A model generated the notes under the pieces. It ran no database searches and was not told where the DNA came from. It was given only the letters and a program-made list of their open reading frames with translations. From Methylocaldum sp035627495 (GTDB lineage Bacteria > Pseudomonadota > Gammaproteobacteria > Methylococcales > Methylococcaceae): a DNA stretch of 64,000 bases. A program made the translations under genes and the position numbers. The stretch covers positions 62,001-126,000 of the forward strand of contig NZ_DASPLO010000210.1 in the NCBI RefSeq assembly GCF_035627495.1, in the 5' to 3' direction. Below, in pieces: positions 1 through 9,285 of this stretch (its first letter is position 1; every line of letters starts with the position of its first letter).

Positions 1-25
1 CCAATCCGATGGAGAGCAAAAGTAG

Positions 26-1432
26 ATGGCCTTACGCCGAATTTTAATAGTTCAAAGCGATAGCGTCTTATGTACGGAATTAAGAGCTGTTCTGGCATTT
101 CTCGATTGTGAAATTATCGCGCGTACCCTGGATACCCTCAGGGACGAGGCGGAACCGGAATTCGACGTAATCTTCGTTGGGGTGGACGAGCACATCGAAA
201 CGGTGGTTTTGCGGCTCGTGGAGCTGTATCGGCAGACGCCGCTCATATTGGTGATGGACAAAAGTCCGGCCAGGCCCTTATTGACCGGCCTCGAAGCCAG
301 AGCCACGGCAGTGTTGGCTTGGCCGACCAATTACGCCACCCTGAACGCCTGTTTCGAGAAGATCAGCCGGGGAACGCCGGAGACCGTGAACTTCCGTCCG
401 CCGGAACTGTTCCGGAGTTTGACGGGTGCCAGTGCAACTGTCCAACGCACGCGCAAACTCATCCAACAGGTCGCCCCCTCTGACGCAACGGTTCTGATTC
501 TCGGTGAATCGGGCACCGGCAAAGAGGTCATCGCCCGCAATTTACATTATTACTCGGCCCGCCGAAGCAAACCTTTCGTACCGGTAAATTGCGGCGCCAT
601 ACCCGGGGAACTTTTGGAAAGCGAACTTTTCGGTCACGAAAAAGGAGCGTTCACCGGAGCGCTGAGTTCCCGTCAGGGTCGCTTTGAATTGGCCGAGGGC
701 GGTACGCTGTTTCTGGACGAAATCGGCGACATGCCGTTATCGATGCAGGTCAAGCTTTTAAGAGTCCTGCAAGAACGCAGTTTCGAGAGAGTCGGCAGCA
801 ATAAGACCATTCAGTGTGACGTCCGAATTATCGCGGCGACTCACCGCAATCTGGAAGAGGAAATCAGCCGGAATCGATTTCGGGAGGATCTTTACTACCG
901 TCTCAACGTCTTTCCGATCGAAGTGCCCTCTCTACGCGATAGGCTGGAAGATATCCCGGCCTTGGTCGAGGATCTTACCGCCCGTCTTAAGGCCGAGAAG
1001 CGGGGGGATATGCGGCTTACTCCGGCAGCTTTTCGGGTCCTGCAGCGATATCACTGGCCCGGCAATGTGCGCGAATTGGCCAATCTGATCGAGCGTCTGG
1101 CCATTTTGTATCCGAACAATGTCGTCGACGCGGCGGACTTGCCGGAAAAATTCCAACAGTACGTCAAGCCGGAAGATGCCGTGCTAAGACACGAGCCGGA
1201 TGTTGGAAACACAGTCCTAAGCGAGGGACTTGCGCTTGCACGCTTGCCCGAGAAAGGCTTGGACCTGCGCGAACACCTCAATAATCTGGAATGCGAATTG
1301 ATCAAGCAGGCTTTGGATGAATGTAATGGCGTTGTGGCTCATGCGGCTAATCTTCTCAGAATGCGGCGCACGACTTTAGTGGAGAAGTTGCGAAAATACG
1401 GCCTGCGTGGGGAAGAAACGACGATTATTTGA
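26..1432 (+). CDS. fleQ: Flagellar master regulator FleQ (sigma-54-dependent activator)
   Basis: Sigma-54 enhancer-binding protein of 468 aa. The N-terminal ~115 residues form a receiver-like FleQ domain that looks unphosphorylatable: the segment where the Asp would lie reads DVIFVGVDEH and the conserved Lys position reads LAWP. The AAA+ domain has Walker A GESGTGKE at 160-167, the sigma-54 contact loop GAFTGA at 207-212 and Walker B with GGTLFLDE. A Fis-type helix-turn-helix (HAANLLRMRRTTLVEKL) ends the protein. The ATG at 26 has GGAGAG about 10 bases upstream. In Pseudomonas, FleQ binds c-di-GMP and activates fleSR and basal-body operons; the fleQ-fleS-fleR-fliE order here matches. Its own promoter lies outside the window. 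Confidence 0.95.
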   Translation: MALRRILIVQSDSVLCTELRAVLAFLDCEIIARTLDTLRDEAEPEFDVIFVGVDEHIETVVLRLVELYRQTPLILVMDKSPARPLLTGLEARATAVLAWPTNYATLNACFEKISRGTPETVNFRPPELFRSLTGASATVQRTRKLIQQVAPSDATVLILGESGTGKEVIARNLHYYSARRSKPFVPVNCGAIPGELLESELFGHEKGAFTGALSSRQGRFELAEGGTLFLDEIGDMPLSMQVKLLRVLQERSFERVGSNKTIQCDVRIIAATHRNLEEEISRNRFREDLYYRLNVFPIEVPSLRDRLEDIPALVEDLTARLKAEKRGDMRLTPAAFRVLQRYHWPGNVRELANLIERLAILYPNNVVDAADLPEKFQQYVKPEDAVLRHEPDVGNTVLSEGLALARLPEKGLDLREHLNNLECELIKQALDECNGVVAHAANLLRMRRTTLVEKLRKYGLRGEETTII

Positions 1433-1484
1433 CATCCACCCGAATAATGGCTGGCTAAGTCATTGTATTTATAGGGTTATAAAG

Positions 1485-1500
1485 TGGCACTTTGATTGCT
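1485..1500 (+). promoter_or_regulatory. Sigma-54 promoter of fleSR
   Basis: TGGCAC-N5-TTGCT is a full match to the -24/-12 consensus (TGGCAC at 1485-1490, TTGCT at 1496-1500). It lies 53 bp after the fleQ stop, so transcription would start near 1512. FleQ/RpoN control of fleSR is the known Pseudomonas arrangement. It implies that the fleS start codon lies downstream of about 1512. Confidence 0.8.
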
Positions 1501-1541
1501 TGCTGCCGACCAGGTTCAACTTTACCGGATTCGGCACGCCC

Positions 1542-2759
1542 TTGGGTAATCAAGTATTCGACGATGCTAAGCGCTTGCAGGATGCCTTCCAGGTATTCAA
1601 CGCGCTTTCCGAGAATCTAACCCAGTCCTATCTCGACCTCGAAGCCCAAGTTGCCCGCCTTAACGAAGAACTCGCCGCTGCCCGAAGCGAGCGGCTGAAA
1701 ACTTTGGCCGAAAAGGAGATTCTGGCCAATCGCCTACAGTTGCTCTTGAAGACTCTGCCGGGCGGGGTGGTCGTGATTGACGACTGCGGTCTGATCATAG
1801 AACACAATCCTGTGGCCGGCTTGTTTCTCGGCGAGCCGTTGGTAGGCCGCTTTTGGCGCGGAGTCTTGGATGCCTTGCCGATAGTGGAAAATCCCCATCA
1901 ACGGCGCCTTTCCGACGGAAAGACCATAAGCCTGACCCTCAGCCCGCTGGGCGATGAGCCGGGTCAGATCGTGCTTCTGACGGATGTCACGGAAATGCGC
2001 TCTCTCCAGGAGTGGGCGGATCATCAAAGGCGACTTTCAGCATTGGGGGAAATGGTGGCAAGCCTTGCCCATCAAGTGCGCACCCCTCTCGCCGCGGCGC
2101 TGCTTTATGCCTCCCATCTTTCAAAGTCCGATCTCGATGGTTCTCAACGTTCCAAATTCGGGACGAAGCTGACGGAGCGGCTCCATTATTTGGAGCGTCA
2201 GGTCAACGACATGCTGACCTTCGCTCGGATGGGCACATTCGCCAAGGCGCAGTTTTCGATCAGCGAGCTCTTCACCAAGCTCACAGAAAACTGTGAGCCG
2301 TCAATGCAGGGTAAATCCATACGTTTTAGGACAATCAATCGATTTGCCGACGACTGTCTGCACGGCAACGGCGACGCGCTACTAGGTGTATTAATCAACT
2401 TGGTTAACAACGCGGTGGACGCCATCGCCGAAAAAGGCAGCGTGGCGGTTGTCGCGAGTCAACCCGAGCCGCATTGGTTGGAAATCAGCGTGTCGGATGA
2501 CGGTCCGGGCATTTCCGAGGAAATCAGAGCGCGAATTTTCGAACCGTTTTTCACCACCCGAACCAACGGTACCGGGCTTGGGTTGGCTATCGCCGAGTAC
2601 GTGGTCAAAGCGCATCTCGGCCGAATTTGGTGTGAATCTTCACCGGATCGTGGATCAACCTTTCGTATTCAATTGCCTTTGAAGCAAGGCGGCACGCCTT
2701 TGCCGGCGGATCTTTCCAGCCGGCCCGCCTACACGGGAGAACATGATGCAGCAAACTGA
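1542..2759 (+). CDS. fleS: Flagellar sensor histidine kinase FleS
   Basis: Soluble histidine kinase, cognate of FleR, with no membrane segment. Numbered from the TTG at 1542: an N-terminal coiled coil (LQDAFQVFNALSENL onward), a PAS domain, HisKA with the phospho-acceptor His at 177 in LAHQVRTPL, and HATPase_c with NLVNNAVDAI, DDGPGI and GTGLGLAI. The open frame extends back to an ATG at 1407 inside fleQ, but that start precedes the sigma-54 promoter at 1485-1500. TTG 1542 gives 405 aa, close to the ~400 aa usual for FleS; TTG 1575 is the alternative. Neither has a strong ribosome-binding site. It overlaps fleR by 17 bp. Confidence 0.85.
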   Translation: MGNQVFDDAKRLQDAFQVFNALSENLTQSYLDLEAQVARLNEELAAARSERLKTLAEKEILANRLQLLLKTLPGGVVVIDDCGLIIEHNPVAGLFLGEPLVGRFWRGVLDALPIVENPHQRRLSDGKTISLTLSPLGDEPGQIVLLTDVTEMRSLQEWADHQRRLSALGEMVASLAHQVRTPLAAALLYASHLSKSDLDGSQRSKFGTKLTERLHYLERQVNDMLTFARMGTFAKAQFSISELFTKLTENCEPSMQGKSIRFRTINRFADDCLHGNGDALLGVLINLVNNAVDAIAEKGSVAVVASQPEPHWLEISVSDDGPGISEEIRARIFEPFFTTRTNGTGLGLAIAEYVVKAHLGRIWCESSPDRGSTFRIQLPLKQGGTPLPADLSSRPAYTGEHDAAN

Positions 2760-4086
2760 CATTTTGATCGTCGAGGATGATCCTTCCTTGTCGGAAGCGT
2801 TGACGGACACCTTGGAGCTCGCCGGCTATCGGACGATATCCGCAGGGGACGGGCGGGAGGCACTCGCTAAATTGGCGGAATCGCCGGTGCGGCTGGTGGT
2901 CAGCGACGTGCAGATGCCCAAATTGCATGGGCTGAGTCTGCTCGAACGCATCAAATCGGAATATCCGGACGTGCCGGTACTTCTCATGACGGCCTACGGC
3001 ACGATCGAAAATGCAGTTCAGGCGATGCAAGCCGGGGCTTGTGACTATCTGGTCAAACCGTTTGCGGCGGAAGCCCTGGTCGAGCAAGTATCCCGGCGAA
3101 TCCTGCCGGAGCCGGTGAAAATCGACGGGCGGGTGGTCGAAGACCCGGCCATGAAAAAGCTCTTCGGCTTGGCGGCCCGGATCGCGAAATCCGATGCCAC
3201 GGTGTTGATTCAGGGCGAAAGCGGTACCGGCAAGGAAGTTTTCGCCCGTTACATCCACCAGAGTTCTCTTCGGTACAACGGTCCCTTCGTCGCCATCAAC
3301 TGTGCCGCGATTCCCGAAAACATGCTCGAGGCGGAGCTTTTCGGTTACGAGAAAGGCGCTTATACCGGAGCGGCGCAAACGGTTCCCGGAAAGCTGGAAA
3401 TAGCGCAAGGCGGCACCGTGCTTCTTGACGAAATATCCGAGATGAATCTGGCCTTGCAGGCAAAATTGCTCAGGGTTCTCCAGGAACGCGAGGTCGAGCG
3501 TCTGGGCGGGCGCAAAGTGCTCGCTCTGGACATTCGCGTACTCGCGACAACCAACCGTAATCTGAAGGAATGGGTTAGCCGCGGTCTCTTTAGGGAAGAC
3601 CTCTATTATCGATTGAGCGTGTTTCCTTTGACCATCCCGCCGTTGCGGGAGCGGAGAGGGGACATTCTTCCTCTGGCGGAAGCTCTTGTCCGGCGTCATT
3701 GGCGAAGCGGCAAATCGTTACCGGAATTGGCCGAGGACGCCGCCGATCGATTGCTGTCCTACGCGTGGCCGGGAAATGTGCGGGAATTGGATAACCTAAT
3801 TCAGAGAGCGCTGATACTCCAGTCGGGTAAACGCATTACGACGGAAGATCTGGCGTTCGAGGACGATATCGACGGCGGTGACGGGATTCCGGCAGCGCCG
3901 GACTCGGAGACCGCCGAGACGCTGGTGGACGGACTGCGGACCCTGGAGGAAAAGATCATTCTCGACACCCTGAGGGAGCAAAACGGTAGCCGTAAATCAA
4001 CGGCGGAACGGCTTGGGATCAGCGAACGGACGCTCCGCTACAAGCTTGCCAAACTGCGGGAAGCCGGGTGCCTGGCCGCCGTCTGA
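2743..4086 (+). CDS. fleR: Flagellar two-component response regulator FleR (NtrC family)
   Basis: Response regulator of 447 aa that activates mid-class flagellar operons with RpoN once phosphorylated by FleS. The receiver domain (1-120) has acidic EDD at 11-13, acceptor D55 in VVSDVQMPK and Lys in YLVKPF. The AAA+ domain has Walker A GESGTGKE, a GAYTGA loop (Tyr variant of GAFTGA) and GGTVLLDE. A Fis-type HTH (KSTAERLGISERTLRYKL) closes it. GGGAG lies 5-10 bases before tandem ATGs at 2743/2746; either may be used. It is co-transcribed and probably translationally coupled with fleS. The fliE operon begins 54 bp downstream behind its own candidate sigma-54 promoter. Confidence 0.94.
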   Translation: MMQQTDILIVEDDPSLSEALTDTLELAGYRTISAGDGREALAKLAESPVRLVVSDVQMPKLHGLSLLERIKSEYPDVPVLLMTAYGTIENAVQAMQAGACDYLVKPFAAEALVEQVSRRILPEPVKIDGRVVEDPAMKKLFGLAARIAKSDATVLIQGESGTGKEVFARYIHQSSLRYNGPFVAINCAAIPENMLEAELFGYEKGAYTGAAQTVPGKLEIAQGGTVLLDEISEMNLALQAKLLRVLQEREVERLGGRKVLALDIRVLATTNRNLKEWVSRGLFREDLYYRLSVFPLTIPPLRERRGDILPLAEALVRRHWRSGKSLPELAEDAADRLLSYAWPGNVRELDNLIQRALILQSGKRITTEDLAFEDDIDGGDGIPAAPDSETAETLVDGLRTLEEKIILDTLREQNGSRKSTAERLGISERTLRYKLAKLREAGCLAAV

Positions 4087-4089
4087 CGT

Positions 4090-4105
4090 TGGCGTAGATC
4101 ATGCT
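4090..4105 (+). promoter_or_regulatory. Candidate sigma-54 promoter of the fliE operon
   Basis: TGGCGTAGATCATGCT has the invariant GG-N10-GC spacing (GG 4091-4092, GC 4103-4104), with TGGC and TGCT matching consensus but weaker flanking bases. It lies between the fleR stop and fliE, where FleR/RpoN control is expected by family knowledge. Confidence 0.55.
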
Positions 4106-4140
4106 TCTCTCGGCGTAACGACAAAAAAACTGGCATAACC

Positions 4141-4452
4141 ATGAGCGAGCTCGATATCAACAAGATTCTGACGCAGATGCGCGTTATGCGGGATCAGGCC
4201 CGCAGCACCGCATTGCCAACCGATAACACAGTCGATTTTGGCACTTTGCTCAAGGACTCGATCGATAAGGTCAACGACACTCAACAACAAGCCAACAAAT
4301 TGGCGGAAGCATTCGAATCCGGGGAAACCGACGCCAGTCTCTCGGAAGTGATGATCTCACTGCAGAAAGCCAGCCTGTCGTTCCAAGCCATGGTCCAGGT
4401 TAGGAACAAGCTGGTAGAGGCTTACAAGGACGTCATGAACATGCCCATGTGA
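4141..4452 (+). CDS. fliE: Flagellar hook-basal body protein FliE
   Basis: FliE of 103 aa, the usual length. It links the MS ring to the proximal rod and is among the first substrates of the flagellar export gate. Recognised by the C-terminal signature SLSEVMISLQKASLSFQAM followed by VRNKLVEAYKDVMNMPM, shared by all FliE. It is the first gene of the fliEFGHIJK cluster, 25 bp before fliF. No strong Shine-Dalgarno precedes the ATG; the upstream bases are A-rich. Confidence 0.95.
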   Translation: MSELDINKILTQMRVMRDQARSTALPTDNTVDFGTLLKDSIDKVNDTQQQANKLAEAFESGETDASLSEVMISLQKASLSFQAMVQVRNKLVEAYKDVMNMPM

Positions 4453-4477
4453 CCCGGAACTGACGCGGTAAGCAGCA

Positions 4478-6184
4478 ATGGAACTCAGCGAAAGCAAAAA
4501 TCTGGTGCCGGGCGGGCAAGCGTCGGTTGTTCAGGGCGAAAAATTGCCGCCGATGCTGCGGGGCTGGATGCAAATGCCGCGGGGCCGGCAGATCGGCTTG
4601 CTAGCTGCTCTCGCGCTCACCTTGGCAACCGCCGTTGCTGTGCTGTTATGGGCACAGAAAACCGAGTATGCAGCCTTGTTTTCCAATTTAGAGGAAAAGG
4701 CGGGCGGCGAAATCGTCGAAGCGCTGCAAAAACTCAATGTGGAACATCAGATCCAACCGACTACCGGCGCCATTCTGGTTCCAGCCGATCAGGTGCATGC
4801 CGTACGACTAAAACTTGCGGGGATGGGTTTGCCCAAGGAAAGCGGTACCGGCTTTGAACTCATGGACCAGCAGTCCGGTTTCGGAGCTAGCCAAATGGTG
4901 GAGGGCGCACGGTACCAGCGCGCGTTGGAGGGCGAAATTGCCCGCTCGATCACGACCATTCGCAATGTCAAATCGGCTCGCGTTCATCTTGCCTTGCCCA
5001 AGGAATCGGTGTTCGTGCGGCAACCTAAGAAAGCCAGTGCTTCGGTTATGGTCGAATTGCACTCGGGCCGCGGCTTGGAGCCGGGGCAGGTGGAGGCTGT
5101 CGTCCATCTGGTCGCATCCAGCGTGCCTCAACTGGAACCCGGGCAAGTCACCGTAGTCGACCAGCGGGGCCATCTGCTCAATGCCGAGGACAACGGCAAT
5201 GACATGTATCTCAACGCCAAGCAATTCGATTACAAGAAACAAGTCGAGGAGCATCTCATCGAGCGCATCGAGAACATCTTGAGTCCGGTGGTGGGAAGGG
5301 AAGGGCTGCGCACCCAGGTGACCGCGGATATCGATTTCACCGTCACAGAGCGTACTCAGGAGCTGTACAACCCGGACCTGCCCGCCTTGCGCAGCGAACA
5401 AACCAGCGAGGAGCAAAACAAGGGGTCGACCGTACAGGGCGTGCCGGGGGCGTTGTCCAATCAGCCGCCGCCTTCCGGTGTCGCGCCTGAAACGACCGGT
5501 GCCGCGCCAGCCGGCCAAACCGGGCAAAAACCCTCGGAGCCTCCCCTCAACACGAGCAAGAGCGCCACGCGCAATTACGAGCTGGACAAAACCATCAGCC
5601 ATTCCCGCCTCGGAGCCGGCGTCGTCCGGCGCGTTACCGCGGCAGTCGTGGTGGACTATCAGCATATCCCGCAGGCCGATAACGGCGTGACTCTTCAGCC
5701 CTATAGCGAAGAGGACCTGACTCGTTTCACCAACCTGGTGAAGGAAGCCGTGGGCTACGATGCCGCCCGCGGAGACCGGGTCACCGTAACCAACGCGGCT
5801 TTCCGAATGGAAGCGGAAAGTCTGCCCGTTGCGCCTGTCTGGGAACAAAACTGGTTTTGGCCGGCTGTTAAGCAGGCCGGGGCCGCTCTAGTTGTACTTC
5901 TGCTGGTCTTCGGCGTGCTTCGGCCGGCGGTAAAAGGTCTTGTCGGGCGCGGCGAATCGGTGAAAGTCGACGAGAACGGTACGGAATCGGGCCAAGTCAA
6001 GGAAGGCGTTCTCGCCGAGTCGGGCGATTCTCGCGTGGCGCTTAAAACAGACGACGACGAAATGCTGATGCTTGAAGCACCTGAAAACCACGAAAAGCGT
6101 GTGGAGTTTGCACAGCGAGCCGTCGATCAAGATCCCAAACGCGTAGCGCAAGTCATAAAGAACTGGATGAATGTGAATGGCTGA
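4478..6184 (+). CDS. fliF: Flagellar MS-ring protein FliF
   Basis: Inner-membrane MS ring subunit, 568 aa. First transmembrane segment at about residues 38-60 (QIGLLAALALTLATAVAVLLW), then ring-building motifs of the YscJ/FliF type (RYQRALEGEIARSITTI, SARVHLALPKESVFVR). A long Pro/Gln/Gly-rich periplasmic linker follows around residues 300-370, then a second transmembrane segment near 460-480 (AGAALVVLLLVFGVL). The acidic C-terminal tail (DDDEMLMLEAPEN... VIKNWMN) is the FliG-binding end. It overlaps fliG by 8 bp, implying translational coupling of ring and rotor proteins. Confidence 0.95.
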   Translation: MELSESKNLVPGGQASVVQGEKLPPMLRGWMQMPRGRQIGLLAALALTLATAVAVLLWAQKTEYAALFSNLEEKAGGEIVEALQKLNVEHQIQPTTGAILVPADQVHAVRLKLAGMGLPKESGTGFELMDQQSGFGASQMVEGARYQRALEGEIARSITTIRNVKSARVHLALPKESVFVRQPKKASASVMVELHSGRGLEPGQVEAVVHLVASSVPQLEPGQVTVVDQRGHLLNAEDNGNDMYLNAKQFDYKKQVEEHLIERIENILSPVVGREGLRTQVTADIDFTVTERTQELYNPDLPALRSEQTSEEQNKGSTVQGVPGALSNQPPPSGVAPETTGAAPAGQTGQKPSEPPLNTSKSATRNYELDKTISHSRLGAGVVRRVTAAVVVDYQHIPQADNGVTLQPYSEEDLTRFTNLVKEAVGYDAARGDRVTVTNAAFRMEAESLPVAPVWEQNWFWPAVKQAGAALVVLLLVFGVLRPAVKGLVGRGESVKVDENGTESGQVKEGVLAESGDSRVALKTDDDEMLMLEAPENHEKRVEFAQRAVDQDPKRVAQVIKNWMNVNG

Positions 6185-7184
6185 ATTTGATCCGACGAAA
6201 CTGGACGGGCCGCAGAGGGCCGCGTTGTTCTTCCTGACGGTAGGGCAGGATAGGGCGGCGGAAGTGCTGAAGCACATGTCTCCGAAGGAAGTCCAGCAAG
6301 TCGGCGGCGCCATGGCGGAGCTTCGGAACATCACCATGGATATGGTGGAGAACGTCCTCGGGATATTCGTGGATGATATCCGGAACCAAACCGCGCTGGG
6401 CGTAAATTCGGAAGAATATATCCGCAATCTGCTTACCCAAGCCTTGGGAGCCGATAAGGCCAGCAGCGTCTGTGACCGTATTTTGCTGGGCCGCAACAGC
6501 AAAGGCTTGGAGCAGCTCAAGTGGATGGACCCTCGTGCCATCGCCGATCTGATCCGGCTCGAACACCCTCAAATCGTCGCCATCATCTTGTCGCTGCTGG
6601 ATAGCGACCAAGCCGCCGAAACCCTTGGCTATCTCCCGGAGCGGGCGCGGCCGGACCTTATCATGCGTGTCGCCACGCTCACGGGTGTGCAGCCTGCAGC
6701 ACTTCGAGAGCTTGACGACATTATGGAGAAGCAGCTCAGTGGCAATACCAATGTCAAATCATCGACGCTCGGCGGTATCGAAACCGCGGCCAATATTCTT
6801 AACTTTATAGACAGCACCGTCGAAGCCTCCATCATGGAGCAGATCAGCGAAGTCAACCCCGATCTCAGTCAAAAGATCCAGGACAAGATGTTTGTGTTCG
6901 ACGATCTGGTGGACATCGATGATCGTGGAATCCAGACTTTGCTTCGCGAGGTGTCCACGGATTCGTTATTGCTGGCCCTGCGCGGCGCCGACGACGCGCT
7001 GAAGGAAAAGATTTTCAGCAATATGTCGCGCCGGGCGGCGGAAATGTTGCGCGACGATTTAGAGGCAGCTCCCCCGGCCCGTTTAAGCGATGTGGAAGCT
7101 GCGCAGAAAGACATTCTTGCCATCGCCCGGCGCATGGCGGAGGCCGGCGAACTGTCCCTAGGCGGCGGCGATGAGCTCATTTAA
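6177..7184 (+). CDS. fliG: Flagellar motor switch protein FliG
   Basis: Rotor/switch protein of 335 aa on the cytoplasmic face of the MS ring. The N-terminal FliF-binding domain is followed by the armadillo middle domain with EHPQIVAIILSLL. The C-terminal torque domain has MFVFDDLVDIDDRGIQTLLREV, whose charged residues interact with MotA. Length and motifs are standard. It starts inside the fliF 3' end and overlaps fliH by 14 bp. Confidence 0.96.
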   Translation: MAEFDPTKLDGPQRAALFFLTVGQDRAAEVLKHMSPKEVQQVGGAMAELRNITMDMVENVLGIFVDDIRNQTALGVNSEEYIRNLLTQALGADKASSVCDRILLGRNSKGLEQLKWMDPRAIADLIRLEHPQIVAIILSLLDSDQAAETLGYLPERARPDLIMRVATLTGVQPAALRELDDIMEKQLSGNTNVKSSTLGGIETAANILNFIDSTVEASIMEQISEVNPDLSQKIQDKMFVFDDLVDIDDRGIQTLLREVSTDSLLLALRGADDALKEKIFSNMSRRAAEMLRDDLEAAPPARLSDVEAAQKDILAIARRMAEAGELSLGGGDELI

Positions 7185-7878
7185 AGGTTTTACCGCCGAA
7201 GAGCTTGCTTCGCTTGCACCGTGGAAGTTGCCGGTCATGGGCGAGCCGGAGGAGGAATCGCCGGTCGTCGTGGTCGAGGACGAAGTGGAATATCCCACGA
7301 TGCCCACGGCCGAAGAAATCGAAGTGATGCAGAAGCAGGCATATGAAGAAGCGCGTGCTGCCGGATATAAAGAGGGCTCGGAACGAGGATATCAGGATGG
7401 TCGCGAAGAAGGCTACCGCCAGGGATATGACGAGGGGCGCGTAAACGCGGCTTCCTTGGCGCAGCGCTTTCAGGAGTTAATCGGCTGCTTGGACGAACCG
7501 CTTGCCCAAGTGGAGGGTCAGGTTGAGCAGGAATTGGTCGCTTTGGCGATTGCCATTGCGAAGCAACTCATTCGGCGAGAGCTCAAAACCGAGCCGGGAG
7601 AGATCATCGCCGTGGTTCGTCAGGCCATTGCAATTTTGCCGTCCGGCGCGCGAAAGATCGGGCTCCACATTCATCCCGACGATGCGGAGCTGATTCGTTC
7701 CGCCCTCGCGCTGGACGAACTGGGTCCGCGCTGGAGGATCGTCGAAGATCCGCTGTTGACTCGGGGCGGCTGTCGGGTAACAACGGATACGTCGTATATC
7801 GATGCTACAGTCGAAAAACGCCTTGCATCGGTAATCGCGCGATTACTCGGCGGCGAGCGCGACGAGGATCGGCCATGA
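7171..7878 (+). CDS. fliH: Flagellar export ATPase regulator FliH
   Basis: FliH of 235 aa, which dimerises and tethers the FliI ATPase to the export gate. The central region carries the glycine-spaced helix typical of FliH (repeats such as GYKEGSERGYQDGREEGYRQ around residues 66-90). The C-terminal domain binds FliI (ELVALAIAIAKQLIRRELKTEPG onward). The N-terminal third is acidic and poorly conserved, as is normal. It overlaps fliG by 14 bp and fliI by 4 bp. Confidence 0.93.
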   Translation: MSSFKGFTAEELASLAPWKLPVMGEPEEESPVVVVEDEVEYPTMPTAEEIEVMQKQAYEEARAAGYKEGSERGYQDGREEGYRQGYDEGRVNAASLAQRFQELIGCLDEPLAQVEGQVEQELVALAIAIAKQLIRRELKTEPGEIIAVVRQAIAILPSGARKIGLHIHPDDAELIRSALALDELGPRWRIVEDPLLTRGGCRVTTDTSYIDATVEKRLASVIARLLGGERDEDRP

Positions 7879-9236
7879 TCGATCTTGGTCCGGCACCGAA
7901 GTTCAACGAAGCTTGGGCTACAAAATTGGCGGGTTATCGAGCACGCCTGGCGGAGCCCCCGGAGTTGATGGTGGAAGGCAAGCTGAGCCGGATGGTCGGT
8001 CTCACGCTGGAGGCCGTCGGCTGCCGAGCGGCTGTCGGAGCCCGCTGCATCGTCAAAACAGCCCACGGAAAAGGCGTGGAGGCCGAAGTGGTCGGCTTTG
8101 CCGGAGAACGGATCTATTTGATGCCGACGGGCGACATTCAAGGTTTGGAGCCGGATTGCCGGGTCATACCGCTGACGAAAACATCCACGGCTCGAGTCGG
8201 ATTCGGTTTGCTGGGGCGCGTGTTGGACGGGTCCGGCAAGCCTTTGGACGGGAAGGGGCCTCTACAGACCGATTGCTCGATGCCGCTGACCGGCAGTGCG
8301 ATCAACCCATTGGCGCGAAAGCCGATCCGCGAACCGCTGGATGTCGGGGTTCGCGCCATCAATGCGTTGCTGACGGTCGGTCGAGGACAGCGTCTGGGAT
8401 TGTTCGCGGGTACGGGCGTGGGCAAGAGCAATCTGCTCGGCATGATGACCAAGTATACGAACGCCGATGTGGTGGTGGTGGGTCTCATCGGCGAGCGGGG
8501 CCGCGAGGTCAACGAATTTGTGCAGAAAATTCTGGGGGAAGAAGGGCGCGCCAAGGCCGTGGTGGTGGCAACGCCGGCGGACTACCCGCCTTTGATGCGT
8601 ATGCACGGTGCTTTGTTGGCCACGAGCATTGCGGAATTTTTCCGGAGCCGCGGTCTCAACGTTTTGCTCTTGATGGACTCGCTGACCCGCTTCGCGCAGG
8701 CGCAACGCGAAATCGCTTTGGCGATCGACGAGCCGCCGGCGACCAAAGGCTATCCGCCCTCGGTGTTCGCGAAGCTGCCGCAGCTTGTGGAGCGGGCGGG
8801 AAACGGGGACGAGGGGGAGGGATCAATCACGGCCTTCTATACCGTGCTTGCCGAAGGGGATGATGCCAACGATCCCATCGCTGATGCGGCGCGCGGAATA
8901 CTGGACGGCCATATCGTGCTTTCCCGGGGCTTGGCGGACTCGGGGCATTACCCTGCAATCGATATCGAGGCATCGGTCAGCCGCGTAATGACGGATATTG
9001 CCGATGAACAGCATATGCTGCTTGCCAGACGTCTCAAGCGCCTATACTCCATTTATCAGCAAAATCGCGATCTAATCAGCATCGGAGCCTATCATAAAGG
9101 ATCGGATCCGCGCATCGATGAAGCCATCGCTATGAATCCCGGTATTATGCATTTTCTGCAACAGGATCTGCACGAGGCGGTCGGGTTTGAGCGAAGCCTT
9201 AACGATTTGGAAAAATTAGCAGGCGCATCGTCGTAA
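7875..9236 (+). CDS. fliI: Flagellum-specific ATPase FliI
   Basis: Export ATPase related to the F1 beta subunit, 453 aa. Walker A GLFAGTGVGKS has its Lys at about 184; Walker B is LLLMDSLTRFAQAQRE. The catalytic Glu lies in GLIGERGREV, and the C-terminal helical domain has YSIYQQNRDLISIGAY. It energises unfolding and export of rod, hook and filament proteins with FliH and FliJ. The ATG overlaps the fliH stop (ATGA). Confidence 0.96.
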   Translation: MIDLGPAPKFNEAWATKLAGYRARLAEPPELMVEGKLSRMVGLTLEAVGCRAAVGARCIVKTAHGKGVEAEVVGFAGERIYLMPTGDIQGLEPDCRVIPLTKTSTARVGFGLLGRVLDGSGKPLDGKGPLQTDCSMPLTGSAINPLARKPIREPLDVGVRAINALLTVGRGQRLGLFAGTGVGKSNLLGMMTKYTNADVVVVGLIGERGREVNEFVQKILGEEGRAKAVVVATPADYPPLMRMHGALLATSIAEFFRSRGLNVLLLMDSLTRFAQAQREIALAIDEPPATKGYPPSVFAKLPQLVERAGNGDEGEGSITAFYTVLAEGDDANDPIADAARGILDGHIVLSRGLADSGHYPAIDIEASVSRVMTDIADEQHMLLARRLKRLYSIYQQNRDLISIGAYHKGSDPRIDEAIAMNPGIMHFLQQDLHEAVGFERSLNDLEKLAGASS

Positions 9237-9285
9237 CAACGTTTGGCATGTCTCACATCGCAAAATAAGCCAATAGGACTAATGT

